From positions 1-15,171 of the forward strand of contig JBBQTN010000126.1 of the NCBI GenBank assembly GCA_038213195.1: a DNA stretch of 15,171 nt, in the 5' to 3' direction. The notes under the pieces were generated by a model. It saw only the letters and a program-made list of their open reading frames with translations. It was not told the DNA's origin and ran no database searches. The stretch is from JAODBQ01 sp038213195 (GTDB taxonomy: Bacteria; Actinomycetota; Acidimicrobiia; Acidimicrobiales; Ilumatobacteraceae). Below, in pieces: positions 1 to 6,050 of the stretch (its first letter is position 1; each line of letters opens with the position of its first letter). A program made the position numbers and the translations under genes.

Positions 1-1
1 G

Positions 2-433
2 GTCGTCGGCATCACCGGGATCTGCCCGTACGGCATCTCGGCGTGCTGGGGCAGCGCGAACGAGGGGCTGCGCAGCCTCGAGGGTGTGCAGTTCGTCGAC
101 CCGATCCCCGACGCGGCGACGTCGACCGCGACCGTGTTCCTCGGCGACGACCGGCTGCCGGCGCTGGATCGTTGGGACGCGCAGTTCCGCGACGTCGTCA
201 ACGCGAGCTACGTGCTGCGGGGCGTCGAGGTCAGCGTCGCTGGCGAGATCGGCACACGCGACGGCGCGCTCGTCCTCGGACCCGACGGCAACCGGCCGGG
301 CGTCGCGCTCTCCCCGCTCGGTCCGGCGAGCAAGATCCAGTGGAACCGCTCGGCCGCCACACCTGCGGCGGTGGCGCCGGACGAAGCATCTGCGTACGAG
401 CGGCTCGCCGCCCACCTGGCTGGGTCGGTGCAC
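2..433 (+). CDS. Unrecognised protein with HMA-like and possible OB-like segments (partial, both ends missing)
   Basis: Reading from base 2 gives about 140 residues of sensible protein that enters from outside the window. Its first part, GITGICPYGISACW followed by a stretch ending LEGVQFVDPI, resembles the CxxC-helix-GV pattern of heavy-metal-associated (HMA/MerP-like) domains, although the two Cys are six residues apart. A later stretch (VLRGVEVSVAGEIGTRDG, then GPDGNRPGV) could be a small OB-like beta barrel; this is inference. The sense of the protein ends near AYERLAAHLAG at about 430. The same frame then stays open by chance to 1309 across the reverse strand of the next gene and should not be counted. 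No function is assigned. Immediately downstream the recognisable coding signal jumps to another frame (next entry), so the natural C-terminus is probably lost. Confidence 0.5.
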
Positions 434-509
434 GGCCGGCAAGCACACGCTCGCTGTCGAGTACTACGAGTCCTACGGAGACGCGAAGGTCACGCTCAGC
501 TGGGCGTGA
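427..509 (+). pseudogene. C-terminal tail of a PA14-type domain, remnant
   Basis: In the frame ending at the TGA at 507-509, the residues TAGKHTLAVEYYESYGDAKV followed by TLSWA and the stop match the last two strands of PA14 domains (aGkHtl.vEYyE..g.A.v.LsW). PA14 domains are about 140-residue carbohydrate- or surface-binding modules. The rest of the domain (the tyrosine-rich strands and the DDG.rl.vDG segment) is absent upstream, where the real coding frame belongs to a different protein. A simple one-base frameshift therefore cannot repair it: more than 100 residues are missing. I read it as the remnant left by a deletion or rearrangement, or as an assembly join. The stop lies 5 nt from the stop of the convergent c-di-GMP gene. 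Confidence 0.5.
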
Positions 510-514
510 CCCCG

Positions 515-2353
515 TCAGCGCAGCTGCAGCTGGCGTTGGAGGGCGTGGACGGACGTCGGCGCGCCGAAGTAGAAGCCCTGGCAGGACTCGCACGCGAGTT
601 GCACCAGTTGGTCGTGCTGCTCGGCGGTCTCGACCCCCTCGGCGACGACGACCTTGCCGAGCGAGTGGGCCAGCCCGACGACGGCCTTGACCATCGCTGC
701 CCCCGGGTTGTTCGGCGTCAGCTTGGCGGTGAAGCCACGATCGATCTTGACGATGTCGATCGGCAGCCGTTGGAGGTGGGTGAGCGAGGAGTACCCGGTC
801 CCGAAGTCGTCGAGGGCGAGGCCCACGCCGACCTTCTTCAGCTCGGCGAGCACCACCTGCGTCCGTTCGCCGTCTTCGAGGAACACGGCCTCGGTCATCT
901 CCAGCACCAATTGGGATGCGTCCGTGGCGGTGGCCGCGAGCACGTCGGTGACGCTCTCGCAGAAGTTCGGCGCCAACAACTCACGCGGCGAGACGTTGAC
1001 GCACACCTGCAGGTCGCCGGGCGCACCGACGTCGCGCAAGCGGGCGGCGTCGGCACAGGCTCGTTCCAGCACCCACCGTCCGACGTCGACGATCAGGCCG
1101 CTCTGCTCGGCGATCGGGATGACCGTGGCGGGAGGGATCAGACCGCGCTGGGGATGGTCCCACCGCAGCAGCGCCTCGACCGCGGTCATCCGGCCGTCGG
1201 AGGTCCGCACGATCGGTTGGAAGTCGAGACGCAGCTCACCTCGCGTCGCAGCGCTGCGCAACTGGTCCTCGAGGCCGGCGTGTTGCAACGACCGCGCCCG
1301 CTCGCGTAGGTCGATCAACTGATGGCGGTCCCCGCCTGCTCGCTTCGCCTGGTACATCGCCTCGTCGGCATCGTCGAGGACCTGGTCGGGGACGTTCTCG
1401 CCGGGCCCTGCGAAGGCGATGCCGACGCTCGCCGTCAACGTCACCTCTGCGCTCGGCAGGACGAACGGCACCGCCAGCGCGGCGACGATCCGTTGCGCGA
1501 GCGCCATCGCCGAGCCCGCGTCGTCGAGGTCCTCGCAGAGTACGACGAACTCGTCGCCGGACATCCGCGCGACGGTGTCACCTGCACGGACCAGGCCGCG
1601 CAACGGATCTGCGACGGCAACCAGCAACGCGTCGCCGGAGCGATGGCCATGGATGTCGTTGACCTGTTTGAACCGGTCGAGGTCGACGAACAGGATCGCC
1701 ATCGTCGTGTGCGAGCGCTGCGCCCGCAGCGATGCGTGCTCGAGACGCTGGCGCAGCAAGGCCCGGTTGGGCAGCCCCGTCAACGCGTCGTGCAACGCGC
1801 TCATCCGGAACAGGTCCGACGACTCGCGCAGATCGTCGCGAGCCTGGGCGTTGAGCAGGTACGCGGCGACCACGTCGGCAAGCGTCTGGGCGACGATCAT
1901 CGTCTCCTGGTCGAGCGCGCCTGCGGACTCCCGGTACAGGTCGAGCGCCCCGAGCCGGCTCTCGCCATGACGCAGCGGGAACGTGAACACTGCCACCAAG
2001 CCGACTTGGCGGGCGCGGGCGCCGAACAACGGGAACCGGACATCCTGGCCGAGGTCGGGGACCGAGACCGCCTGACCGCTCACGAACGCGGCGATGCACG
2101 GCCCCTCGCCGAGCTCGCTCTGCAAACGTTCGTACCGCAACGCCGAGTCATCGGACGCAGCGATGTAGTGCGGTTCCCGCCCGGGAGAGATCAATGTCAC
2201 GCCCGCTGAACTGATCGGCAACACATCGACGATGCGCTCGACCAGGTGGTCAAGGATCGACTGGATCGGAAAGTCGGTCAGCATCGTCCGAGCGAACTCG
2301 CTCAAGACATCCGACAAGCGCTTCTCCTGATCCACGACCCGGACGTTCTCCAT
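515..2353 (-). CDS. GAF-GGDEF-EAL cyclic-di-GMP turnover protein
   Basis: This 612-residue cytoplasmic protein has no signal peptide or membrane helix. An N-terminal GAF sensor domain (about 20-165) precedes a GGDEF domain (about 180-345) and an EAL domain (about 360-610). The GGDEF signature is SGDEF (265-269), a tolerated variant, with the RxxD inhibitory site RAGD (256-259) exactly five residues before it, so product inhibition is likely retained. The EAL domain keeps the expected phosphodiesterase residues: E393 in EALLRW, N453, E488, D515-D516 in DDFGTGYSSL, K536 in KIDR, E572 in AEGVET and Q592. Both synthesis and hydrolysis of c-di-GMP are therefore possible; which dominates cannot be read from sequence. 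A TGA directly precedes the ATG at 2353 in frame, so the protein cannot start further upstream, and no good Shine-Dalgarno is seen. The gene stands alone behind a non-coding gap with a strong hairpin. Confidence 0.93.
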   Translation of the reverse strand: MENVRVVDQEKRLSDVLSEFARTMLTDFPIQSILDHLVERIVDVLPISSAGVTLISPGREPHYIAASDDSALRYERLQSELGEGPCIAAFVSGQAVSVPDLGQDVRFPLFGARARQVGLVAVFTFPLRHGESRLGALDLYRESAGALDQETMIVAQTLADVVAAYLLNAQARDDLRESSDLFRMSALHDALTGLPNRALLRQRLEHASLRAQRSHTTMAILFVDLDRFKQVNDIHGHRSGDALLVAVADPLRGLVRAGDTVARMSGDEFVVLCEDLDDAGSAMALAQRIVAALAVPFVLPSAEVTLTASVGIAFAGPGENVPDQVLDDADEAMYQAKRAGGDRHQLIDLRERARSLQHAGLEDQLRSAATRGELRLDFQPIVRTSDGRMTAVEALLRWDHPQRGLIPPATVIPIAEQSGLIVDVGRWVLERACADAARLRDVGAPGDLQVCVNVSPRELLAPNFCESVTDVLAATATDASQLVLEMTEAVFLEDGERTQVVLAELKKVGVGLALDDFGTGYSSLTHLQRLPIDIVKIDRGFTAKLTPNNPGAAMVKAVVGLAHSLGKVVVAEGVETAEQHDQLVQLACESCQGFYFGAPTSVHALQRQLQLR

Positions 2354-2479
2354 TCAACGGGAACACACCGCAGGGTCCGGGCGGAGGTATCGACGTTGAC
2401 GATATCAGAGATGCGGCCGGGGACGACAAATCGGCACGACCGACTGTGCACCTGCGCCTGCATTCCTGTGATCGCGCGA

Positions 2480-2520
2480 GTTCGGCACACGACCGGCTGA
2501 TCGCCTGTCGTGTGCCGAAC
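2480..2520. terminator. Strong inverted repeat: probable U-less terminator or operator
   Basis: The arms GTTCGGCACACGAC (2480-2493) and GTCGTGTGCCGAAC (2507-2520) are perfectly complementary over 14 bp. Inside them, after one C/T mismatch, GGC (2495-2497) pairs with GCC (2503-2505), leaving a 5-nt loop. It lies 63-103 nt past the stop of the LPXTG gene and 127-167 nt before the start of the c-di-GMP gene. Neither side has a T-run, so it is not a classical intrinsic terminator. Hairpins without a U-tract are proposed terminators in high-GC actinobacteria. A dimeric repressor site is the alternative. Confidence 0.55.
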
Positions 2521-2524
2521 CCTG

Positions 2525-2540
2525 GTGCACGTTCGTGCAC
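2525..2540. promoter_or_regulatory. Paired palindrome GTGCAC-N4-GTGCAC
   Basis: Two copies of the self-complementary hexamer GTGCAC lie 10 bp apart centre to centre, about one helical turn, so a protein could contact both on one DNA face. The pair also forms a 6-bp hairpin with a GTTC loop. It sits between the large hairpin and the stop of the LPXTG gene. A role as an operator, or as part of the transcription end, is inference. Confidence 0.3.
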
Positions 2541-2582
2541 GGCATTGCTTCAGTTGTGGTCGCGGCGCAACGGCCGCCCCTG

Positions 2583-3338
2583 TCAGCTCTGCCGGCCGGC
2601 CCTGTTCGCCCGGCGACGGGTGATCGTGACCAGCCCGAAGCCGGCCATCAGGACAGCCATCGCCAGTGTCAGCTGCACGCCCGTGTTGCTCCCGGTCGCG
2701 GGCAGCGCGCTCGTCTTGGGTGCCACGAGTGTTGCCCCGCCACTCGATGCAGCGGCTGTGGTCGGCGGCGCCACCGGCGCCTCACTGGCCACCGCGGTGG
2801 TCGTCGTCACGGCGGGGGGCGCCGTGGTCGGCGTGACGAAGGCGGGAACTGTCGTGGGCGGCGCTGTCGTCGCCGGCGCGGTCGTCGGCGGTGCGGTGCT
2901 CGGCGGGGTCGTCGAGCTCGTCGGCGGGGCCGTTGTGCTGGTCGCAGGCGTGGTGGAGCTCGTCGGCGTGCACGCATGCTCGGTGCCGTTCGTGCTCCAG
3001 TCGTACGGCGTGGCATCGCCGTTCACGGTGTTGGCGTCGACGGCGACGCTCCAGGTGTGGTCGATCGAGCCATCCCACGGGATGGTCTCGCTGAACGTCT
3101 CGCCGAAGGTGGTCGACGTCGACACCCCGTTGATCGTGATGGTGAGCTTGTTGTTGTTCGCAGGACCCTCGTAGGTGTCGAAGCTGACCTTGAGGTCCGT
3201 GCACGACGCCACCGCGTTGGGGTTGTGGGCAGCGCTCGTGCCGGCCGTTGCGGCGATGCCGAGGCCGGTGACGCCGAGTGAGATGAGGGCAACGCGCATT
3301 CCCAAATGCCCGCGCCGTGATGTCGATTGCTGTGTCAT
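2583..3338 (-). CDS. Secreted LPXTG-type cell-wall protein with Pro/Thr stalk
   Basis: This 251-residue protein starts at the ATG at 3338, preceded by a good Shine-Dalgarno (GGAAGG, at 3346-3351 on the plus strand). It has a Sec signal peptide (about 1-37: positive SRRGH region, hydrophobic core, likely cleavage near TSAA-HN) and a globular segment of about 85 residues. That segment has two cysteines (C46, C123) that may form a disulfide. A low-complexity Thr/Pro/Ser stalk follows (about 124-208). The end is a classical sortase signal: LPATG (212-216), one hydrophobic helix (about 221-239) and the basic tail RRRANRAGR. After export a sortase would cut between Thr and Gly and attach the protein to the cell wall. 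No sortase gene is in the window. The ligand or role of the globular part is not recognisable. Confidence 0.88.
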   Translation of the reverse strand: MTQQSTSRRGHLGMRVALISLGVTGLGIAATAGTSAAHNPNAVASCTDLKVSFDTYEGPANNNKLTITINGVSTSTTFGETFSETIPWDGSIDHTWSVAVDANTVNGDATPYDWSTNGTEHACTPTSSTTPATSTTAPPTSSTTPPSTAPPTTAPATTAPPTTVPAFVTPTTAPPAVTTTTAVASEAPVAPPTTAAASSGGATLVAPKTSALPATGSNTGVQLTLAMAVLMAGFGLVTITRRRANRAGRQS

Positions 3339-3548
3339 GGAGTTGCCTTCCGCTGATTCGGCACGTCGGTGACGAGCCTCGTTCTGCGGTCGGTTTCGCC
3401 CTTGCTCCCCGCACGACTCAAGGCGACCAATCCGTCGTGCGGCTCAACGCTCCGCAGAACACAGTAAACACAACGCGGAGGGCCGCGCATAGTGATGATG
3501 GTCTCGATGAGTCGAACGGCCTACCGCTGTCCGCGGGCGTTCGGCCGC
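3339..3548. other. Non-coding gap upstream of the LPXTG gene
   Basis: These 210 bases separate the phosphoesterase stop from the LPXTG start, both on the minus strand, so they should hold one transcript end and one promoter. A 6-bp inverted repeat (CTCCGC at 3450-3455, GCGGAG at 3475-3480, 19-nt loop) is a weak terminator candidate. Inside its loop, on the minus strand, TACTGT (3461-3466) fits a TANNNT -10 box, but no matching -35 is seen. Neither assignment is firm. Confidence 0.4.
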
Positions 3549-4682
3549 TCAACCAGGCGCGAGACCGAGGGCCTGGGCGAGGTTCGGCGCGTTCGCCGCC
3601 GCCCCGAGGTGCTCGGCGATGCCGAGCGTGTCCTCCGCGAAGGCGAGCATCGAGGCGTGGTCGAGCTCGGTCGTCGCCCGCAGCCCGGGTCGGATCGTCG
3701 GCGCGATCGCGTAGAACGGCATCGTGCCCGCGCCCTCGCTCTCGTCGAAGGTGATGAACACGATCGTTCCACCGCTGCCGTAGGCGGTGCTCGCTGTGAT
3801 CGCGTCGACGGTCCCGCGTAGCCAGGTGTCGCCGGTGGCGATCGGGCAGCTGTGCATGTCGTTGCAGATGTTGGGCGTGATCAGGCTGAACGCGGGCAGT
3901 GCGTCGGACGACAGATCGGCGGCGAACCGTTCGAACGGGACGTCGTCGCGCATGCATGCCGGTCGATCGTCGGCGCCGACGTAGTACGCGGCCGGGTTGT
4001 GCTTGACGCCGTAGAGCGCGGTCGCCTGCAGCGAGCAGTCGGCCGGCATCGACTCCTCGTAGCTGACAGCCCGGCCGCCGGTCGCGCGGACCTGGCGGAA
4101 GATGTTGTCGGCGGTGATCCGGTGCGCCGACGGCGGCTGATCGTCGGCGACGCCCTGTGCGCTGCCGGAGGTGGCCGCGAGGTAGTTCGGCAACGAGGGG
4201 TGCAAACCGTGGTCGACGAACGCGCTGGCCGATGCGCACTCGCCGGCGAGGGAGGTGAGGAACGGTGCGGTCGCGGCACCTCGGAGGGAGCTGCTGTCCT
4301 TGTTCTCCATCCAGATCCAGATCACGTGCGCGTACCGAGTCGGAGCGGTGGTTCCGGGCTGCCCGCACGGCCCGGCGGAGACCGACGATACGGGACCGTC
4401 GGTCACGGATGTCGTCGCGCTCCCCACAGTCGACGGCGGCGCCGGCTCGATCGTGGAGGACGTCCTCGACGGCGCCGTCGGTGACACGTCGGGCGACGTC
4501 GGCGTTGGTGACCCGTCGCGGGTCGGCGGGAGCGTCGAGTCCGCGAGCGTGCCAGCGGTCGCCGCGGTCGGCGCGCTGGTCGACACGGGCGGTTCGGTGC
4601 GACCTGAACTGCACGCGATGACCGTCACGGCGAGCGCGGCGAGCGCTAGAAGCGCTGCAGGTCGATGTGCTCTTTGGTCAAC
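3549..4682 (-). CDS. Phosphoesterase-family lipoprotein (acid phosphatase/phospholipase C-like)
   Basis: Numbering from the GTT codon at 4682, the frame gives 377 residues. A basic stretch (RAHR) and a hydrophobic helix end in a lipobox, VIAC, with Cys24, predicting an outer-surface lipoprotein. A Ser/Thr/Pro linker runs to about 105. The catalytic domain then shows features of the phosphoesterase family (PF04185-like): WIWMENKDSSSL, HPSLPNYLAATSG (161-173), TPNICNDMHSC (269-279), IVFITFDESEG (308-317, probable metal ligands D313/E314) and H342 near LDHASML. It probably hydrolyses phosphate esters outside the membrane; the substrate is unknown. Start problem: no ATG, GTG or TTG lies in frame between the lipobox and 4784. 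The GTG at 4628 would remove the signal helix. The GTG at 4787 has an AGGAAG before it but adds a 53-codon Arg/Asp/Ala-rich shadow-like leader. GTT at 4682 is one base from GTG and would give an ideal signal peptide. The 5' end is therefore not determined. Confidence 0.78.
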   Translation of the reverse strand, partial: VDQRAHRPAALLALAALAVTVIACSSGRTEPPVSTSAPTAATAGTLADSTLPPTRDGSPTPTSPDVSPTAPSRTSSTIEPAPPSTVGSATTSVTDGPVSSVSAGPCGQPGTTAPTRYAHVIWIWMENKDSSSLRGAATAPFLTSLAGECASASAFVDHGLHPSLPNYLAATSGSAQGVADDQPPSAHRITADNIFRQVRATGGRAVSYEESMPADCSLQATALYGVKHNPAAYYVGADDRPACMRDDVPFERFAADLSSDALPAFSLITPNICNDMHSCPIATGDTWLRGTVDAITASTAYGSGGTIVFITFDESEGAGTMPFYAIAPTIRPGLRATTELDHASMLAFAEDTLGIAEHLGAAANAPNLAQALGLAPG

Positions 4683-4861
4683 AGCTTCATCAGCGCGTTG
4701 TCGGTCACCGGCAGACCGTCGATCCCGCCGTTCTTCGCGTACCGCATCTGCCGGCCGTTCGCGAGCTGCAGCGCCCAGATCTCGCACACGATCTTCCTGC
4801 CCTGACTCGACACGATCTCGGCAGGACCGACATAGTCCTCTGGCGATCTGCGATTCATCAT
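4646..4861 (-). CDS. Small conserved-looking hypothetical protein, 71 aa
   Basis: The frame begins MMNRRSPEDYVGPAEI and ends KLLTKEHIDLQRF. Codon use has the high third-position GC of its neighbours, so it is very likely a real gene. The protein is soluble, with no signal or membrane segment and a single Cys (in KIVCEIW). The composition suggests a small alpha/beta fold. I do not recognise the family. The start at 4861 is preferred over the upstream ATG at 4924 because the added residues look non-coding and an AGGCGG lies a few bases before 4861. Its last ~12 codons overlap the region where the downstream lipoprotein should begin. It follows the YbdK-type ligase gene by 75 nt on the same strand and may share its transcript. 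Confidence 0.65.
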   Translation of the reverse strand: MMNRRSPEDYVGPAEIVSSQGRKIVCEIWALQLANGRQMRYAKNGGIDGLPVTDNALMKLLTKEHIDLQRF

Positions 4862-4936
4862 GAGGCCGCCTGCCCTGGGATGCTTCGCACGATATCGAGT
4901 GCTGATCCGAATGTGTCCGAGCACGCCCCGACCGGT

Positions 4937-6040
4937 TCAACGGCTCGTCTCGGCGAGCAGCCAGTCGACGACATCGTCGAGAGATCCGCGGCGCCGGTAG
5001 ACTTCGCGTTGGCGCTGTGCGCTCGTGCCCCGAGCGACCACCTGATGTACGAGGTCGGTGACATGCTCGCGTTCGCCCCACTCGTCGAGCGCAGGGTCGA
5101 GGTCGGCCAGCAGGCGCCCGACGACGTCGGTCGCCGGGGCGGCGCGCAACGCGCCGACGTCGACGAGATCGCCGGAGATCCCGTAGCGGGCGGCCTGCCA
5201 CCGTGCCGCGCGGAGCACCTCAGGGCGCACTGCGTCGGGCGGACGGCCTGCGGCGGCGAGCGCCGCGCCGTGGCGGACGAGTCCGCCGGCGAGCCCGGCG
5301 ATCATCACGGCGTCGTCCAGCGAGGTGCACACGTCGGCGACGCGCAGTTCGAGCGTGGCGAACTTCGCGCTCGGCCTGACGTCCCAGTAGATCCGCGCCG
5401 GAGCGTCGATGCTGCCGGTGCCGAGCAGTTGCGCGACGACGTCGTCGAACTCGGCCGCCGACGAGAACAGCTCCGGCGGACCTGCGGTCGGCCACCGCCC
5501 GAAGACCTCGGTGCGGTAGCTGGCGTAGCGGGTGTCGAGACCGGCCCAGAACGGTGAGCTGGCCGACAGCGCGAGCATCGTCGCCAGCCACGGGCGGATG
5601 TGGTTCATGGTCGCGATCGCCAGCTCGCGATCGGCGATGCCGACGTGCACGTGGCAGCCGAACACCTTCTGTTCGCTGGCGAGGTGGGCGTACCGGTCCG
5701 CCAGCGCGAGGTAGGCGTCCTTGTCGGTGAACCGTTCCTCGTCCGGCTTGACGAATGGGTGCGTGCCCGCCGCGGCGATCGCGAGGCCGCGTCCCGTCGC
5801 GGCAGTGGCGACCTCCGACCGCAGCCGCCGCAGCTCGGCACGCACCTCGTCGAGGCCTCGACAGATCGGTGTGCCGATCTCGATCTGGGTCTGCTGCAGC
5901 TCGTGGGAGACCTGCTCGGGCGCGGTGCGCCGGCGCGCCTCGGCGAGGATCTCGTCGACGCTCGGGTCGAGGTCGCGGCTCGTCGGCTCGACGATCTGGA
6001 ACTCCTCTTCGACGCCGATCGTGAAGTCGTCCGCGGCCAT
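4937..6040 (-). CDS. YbdK-type carboxylate-amine ligase (glutamate-cysteine ligase 2 family)
   Basis: This 367-residue protein is the usual length for the GCS2 family (PF04107), ATP-grasp-like enzymes with weak glutamate-cysteine ligase activity in E. coli YbdK. Motifs in order: GVEEEF at the N-terminus (9-14), QTQIEIGTPICRGLDEVR (50-67), GCHVHVG (128-134), IYWDVRPS (217-224), TLELRVADVC (229-238) and RAARWQAARYG (277-287). The ATG at 6040 places GVEEEF where the family has it; the longer frame to 6115 would add an Arg-rich leader lying over the end of qcrB. The gene begins 10 nt after the qcrB stop, so it is probably transcribed with the respiratory operon. The true substrate is uncertain: actinobacteria make mycothiol rather than glutathione, so a role in glutathione synthesis should not be assumed. 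Confidence 0.9.
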   Translation of the reverse strand: MAADDFTIGVEEEFQIVEPTSRDLDPSVDEILAEARRRTAPEQVSHELQQTQIEIGTPICRGLDEVRAELRRLRSEVATAATGRGLAIAAAGTHPFVKPDEERFTDKDAYLALADRYAHLASEQKVFGCHVHVGIADRELAIATMNHIRPWLATMLALSASSPFWAGLDTRYASYRTEVFGRWPTAGPPELFSSAAEFDDVVAQLLGTGSIDAPARIYWDVRPSAKFATLELRVADVCTSLDDAVMIAGLAGGLVRHGAALAAAGRPPDAVRPEVLRAARWQAARYGISGDLVDVGALRAAPATDVVGRLLADLDPALDEWGEREHVTDLVHQVVARGTSAQRQREVYRRRGSLDDVVDWLLAETSR

Positions 6041-6050
6041 TGGCTCGACG

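Larger units (their letters stand above)
2354..2582. other. Non-coding gap between the c-di-GMP gene and the LPXTG gene
   Basis: No credible coding sequence is present in these 229 bases. They hold the large hairpin at 2480-2520 and the paired GTGCAC site at 2525-2540. A further GTGCAC lies at 2446-2451, and TCGGCACGAC at 2431-2440 partly resembles the hairpin arm. The gap must contain the end of the LPXTG transcript and the promoter of the c-di-GMP gene, both on the minus strand. I could not identify a convincing -10/-35 pair. Confidence 0.6.

Noticed and set aside
86..1309. Long plus-strand frame continuing from the first gene
   Set aside because: Beyond about 430 it is the reverse strand of the well-supported c-di-GMP gene and reads as Arg/Asp/Gly/Leu-rich shadow sequence.
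2446..3174. Plus-strand frame of 242 codons rich in Val/Gly/Ala
   Set aside because: Its repetitive Val-Gly pattern is the antisense image of the Thr/Pro stalk of the LPXTG protein.
4886..4904. GCAC-N8-GTGC inverted repeat downstream of the ligase gene
   Set aside because: Only four base pairs around an eight-base loop with no T-run; too weak to call a terminator.
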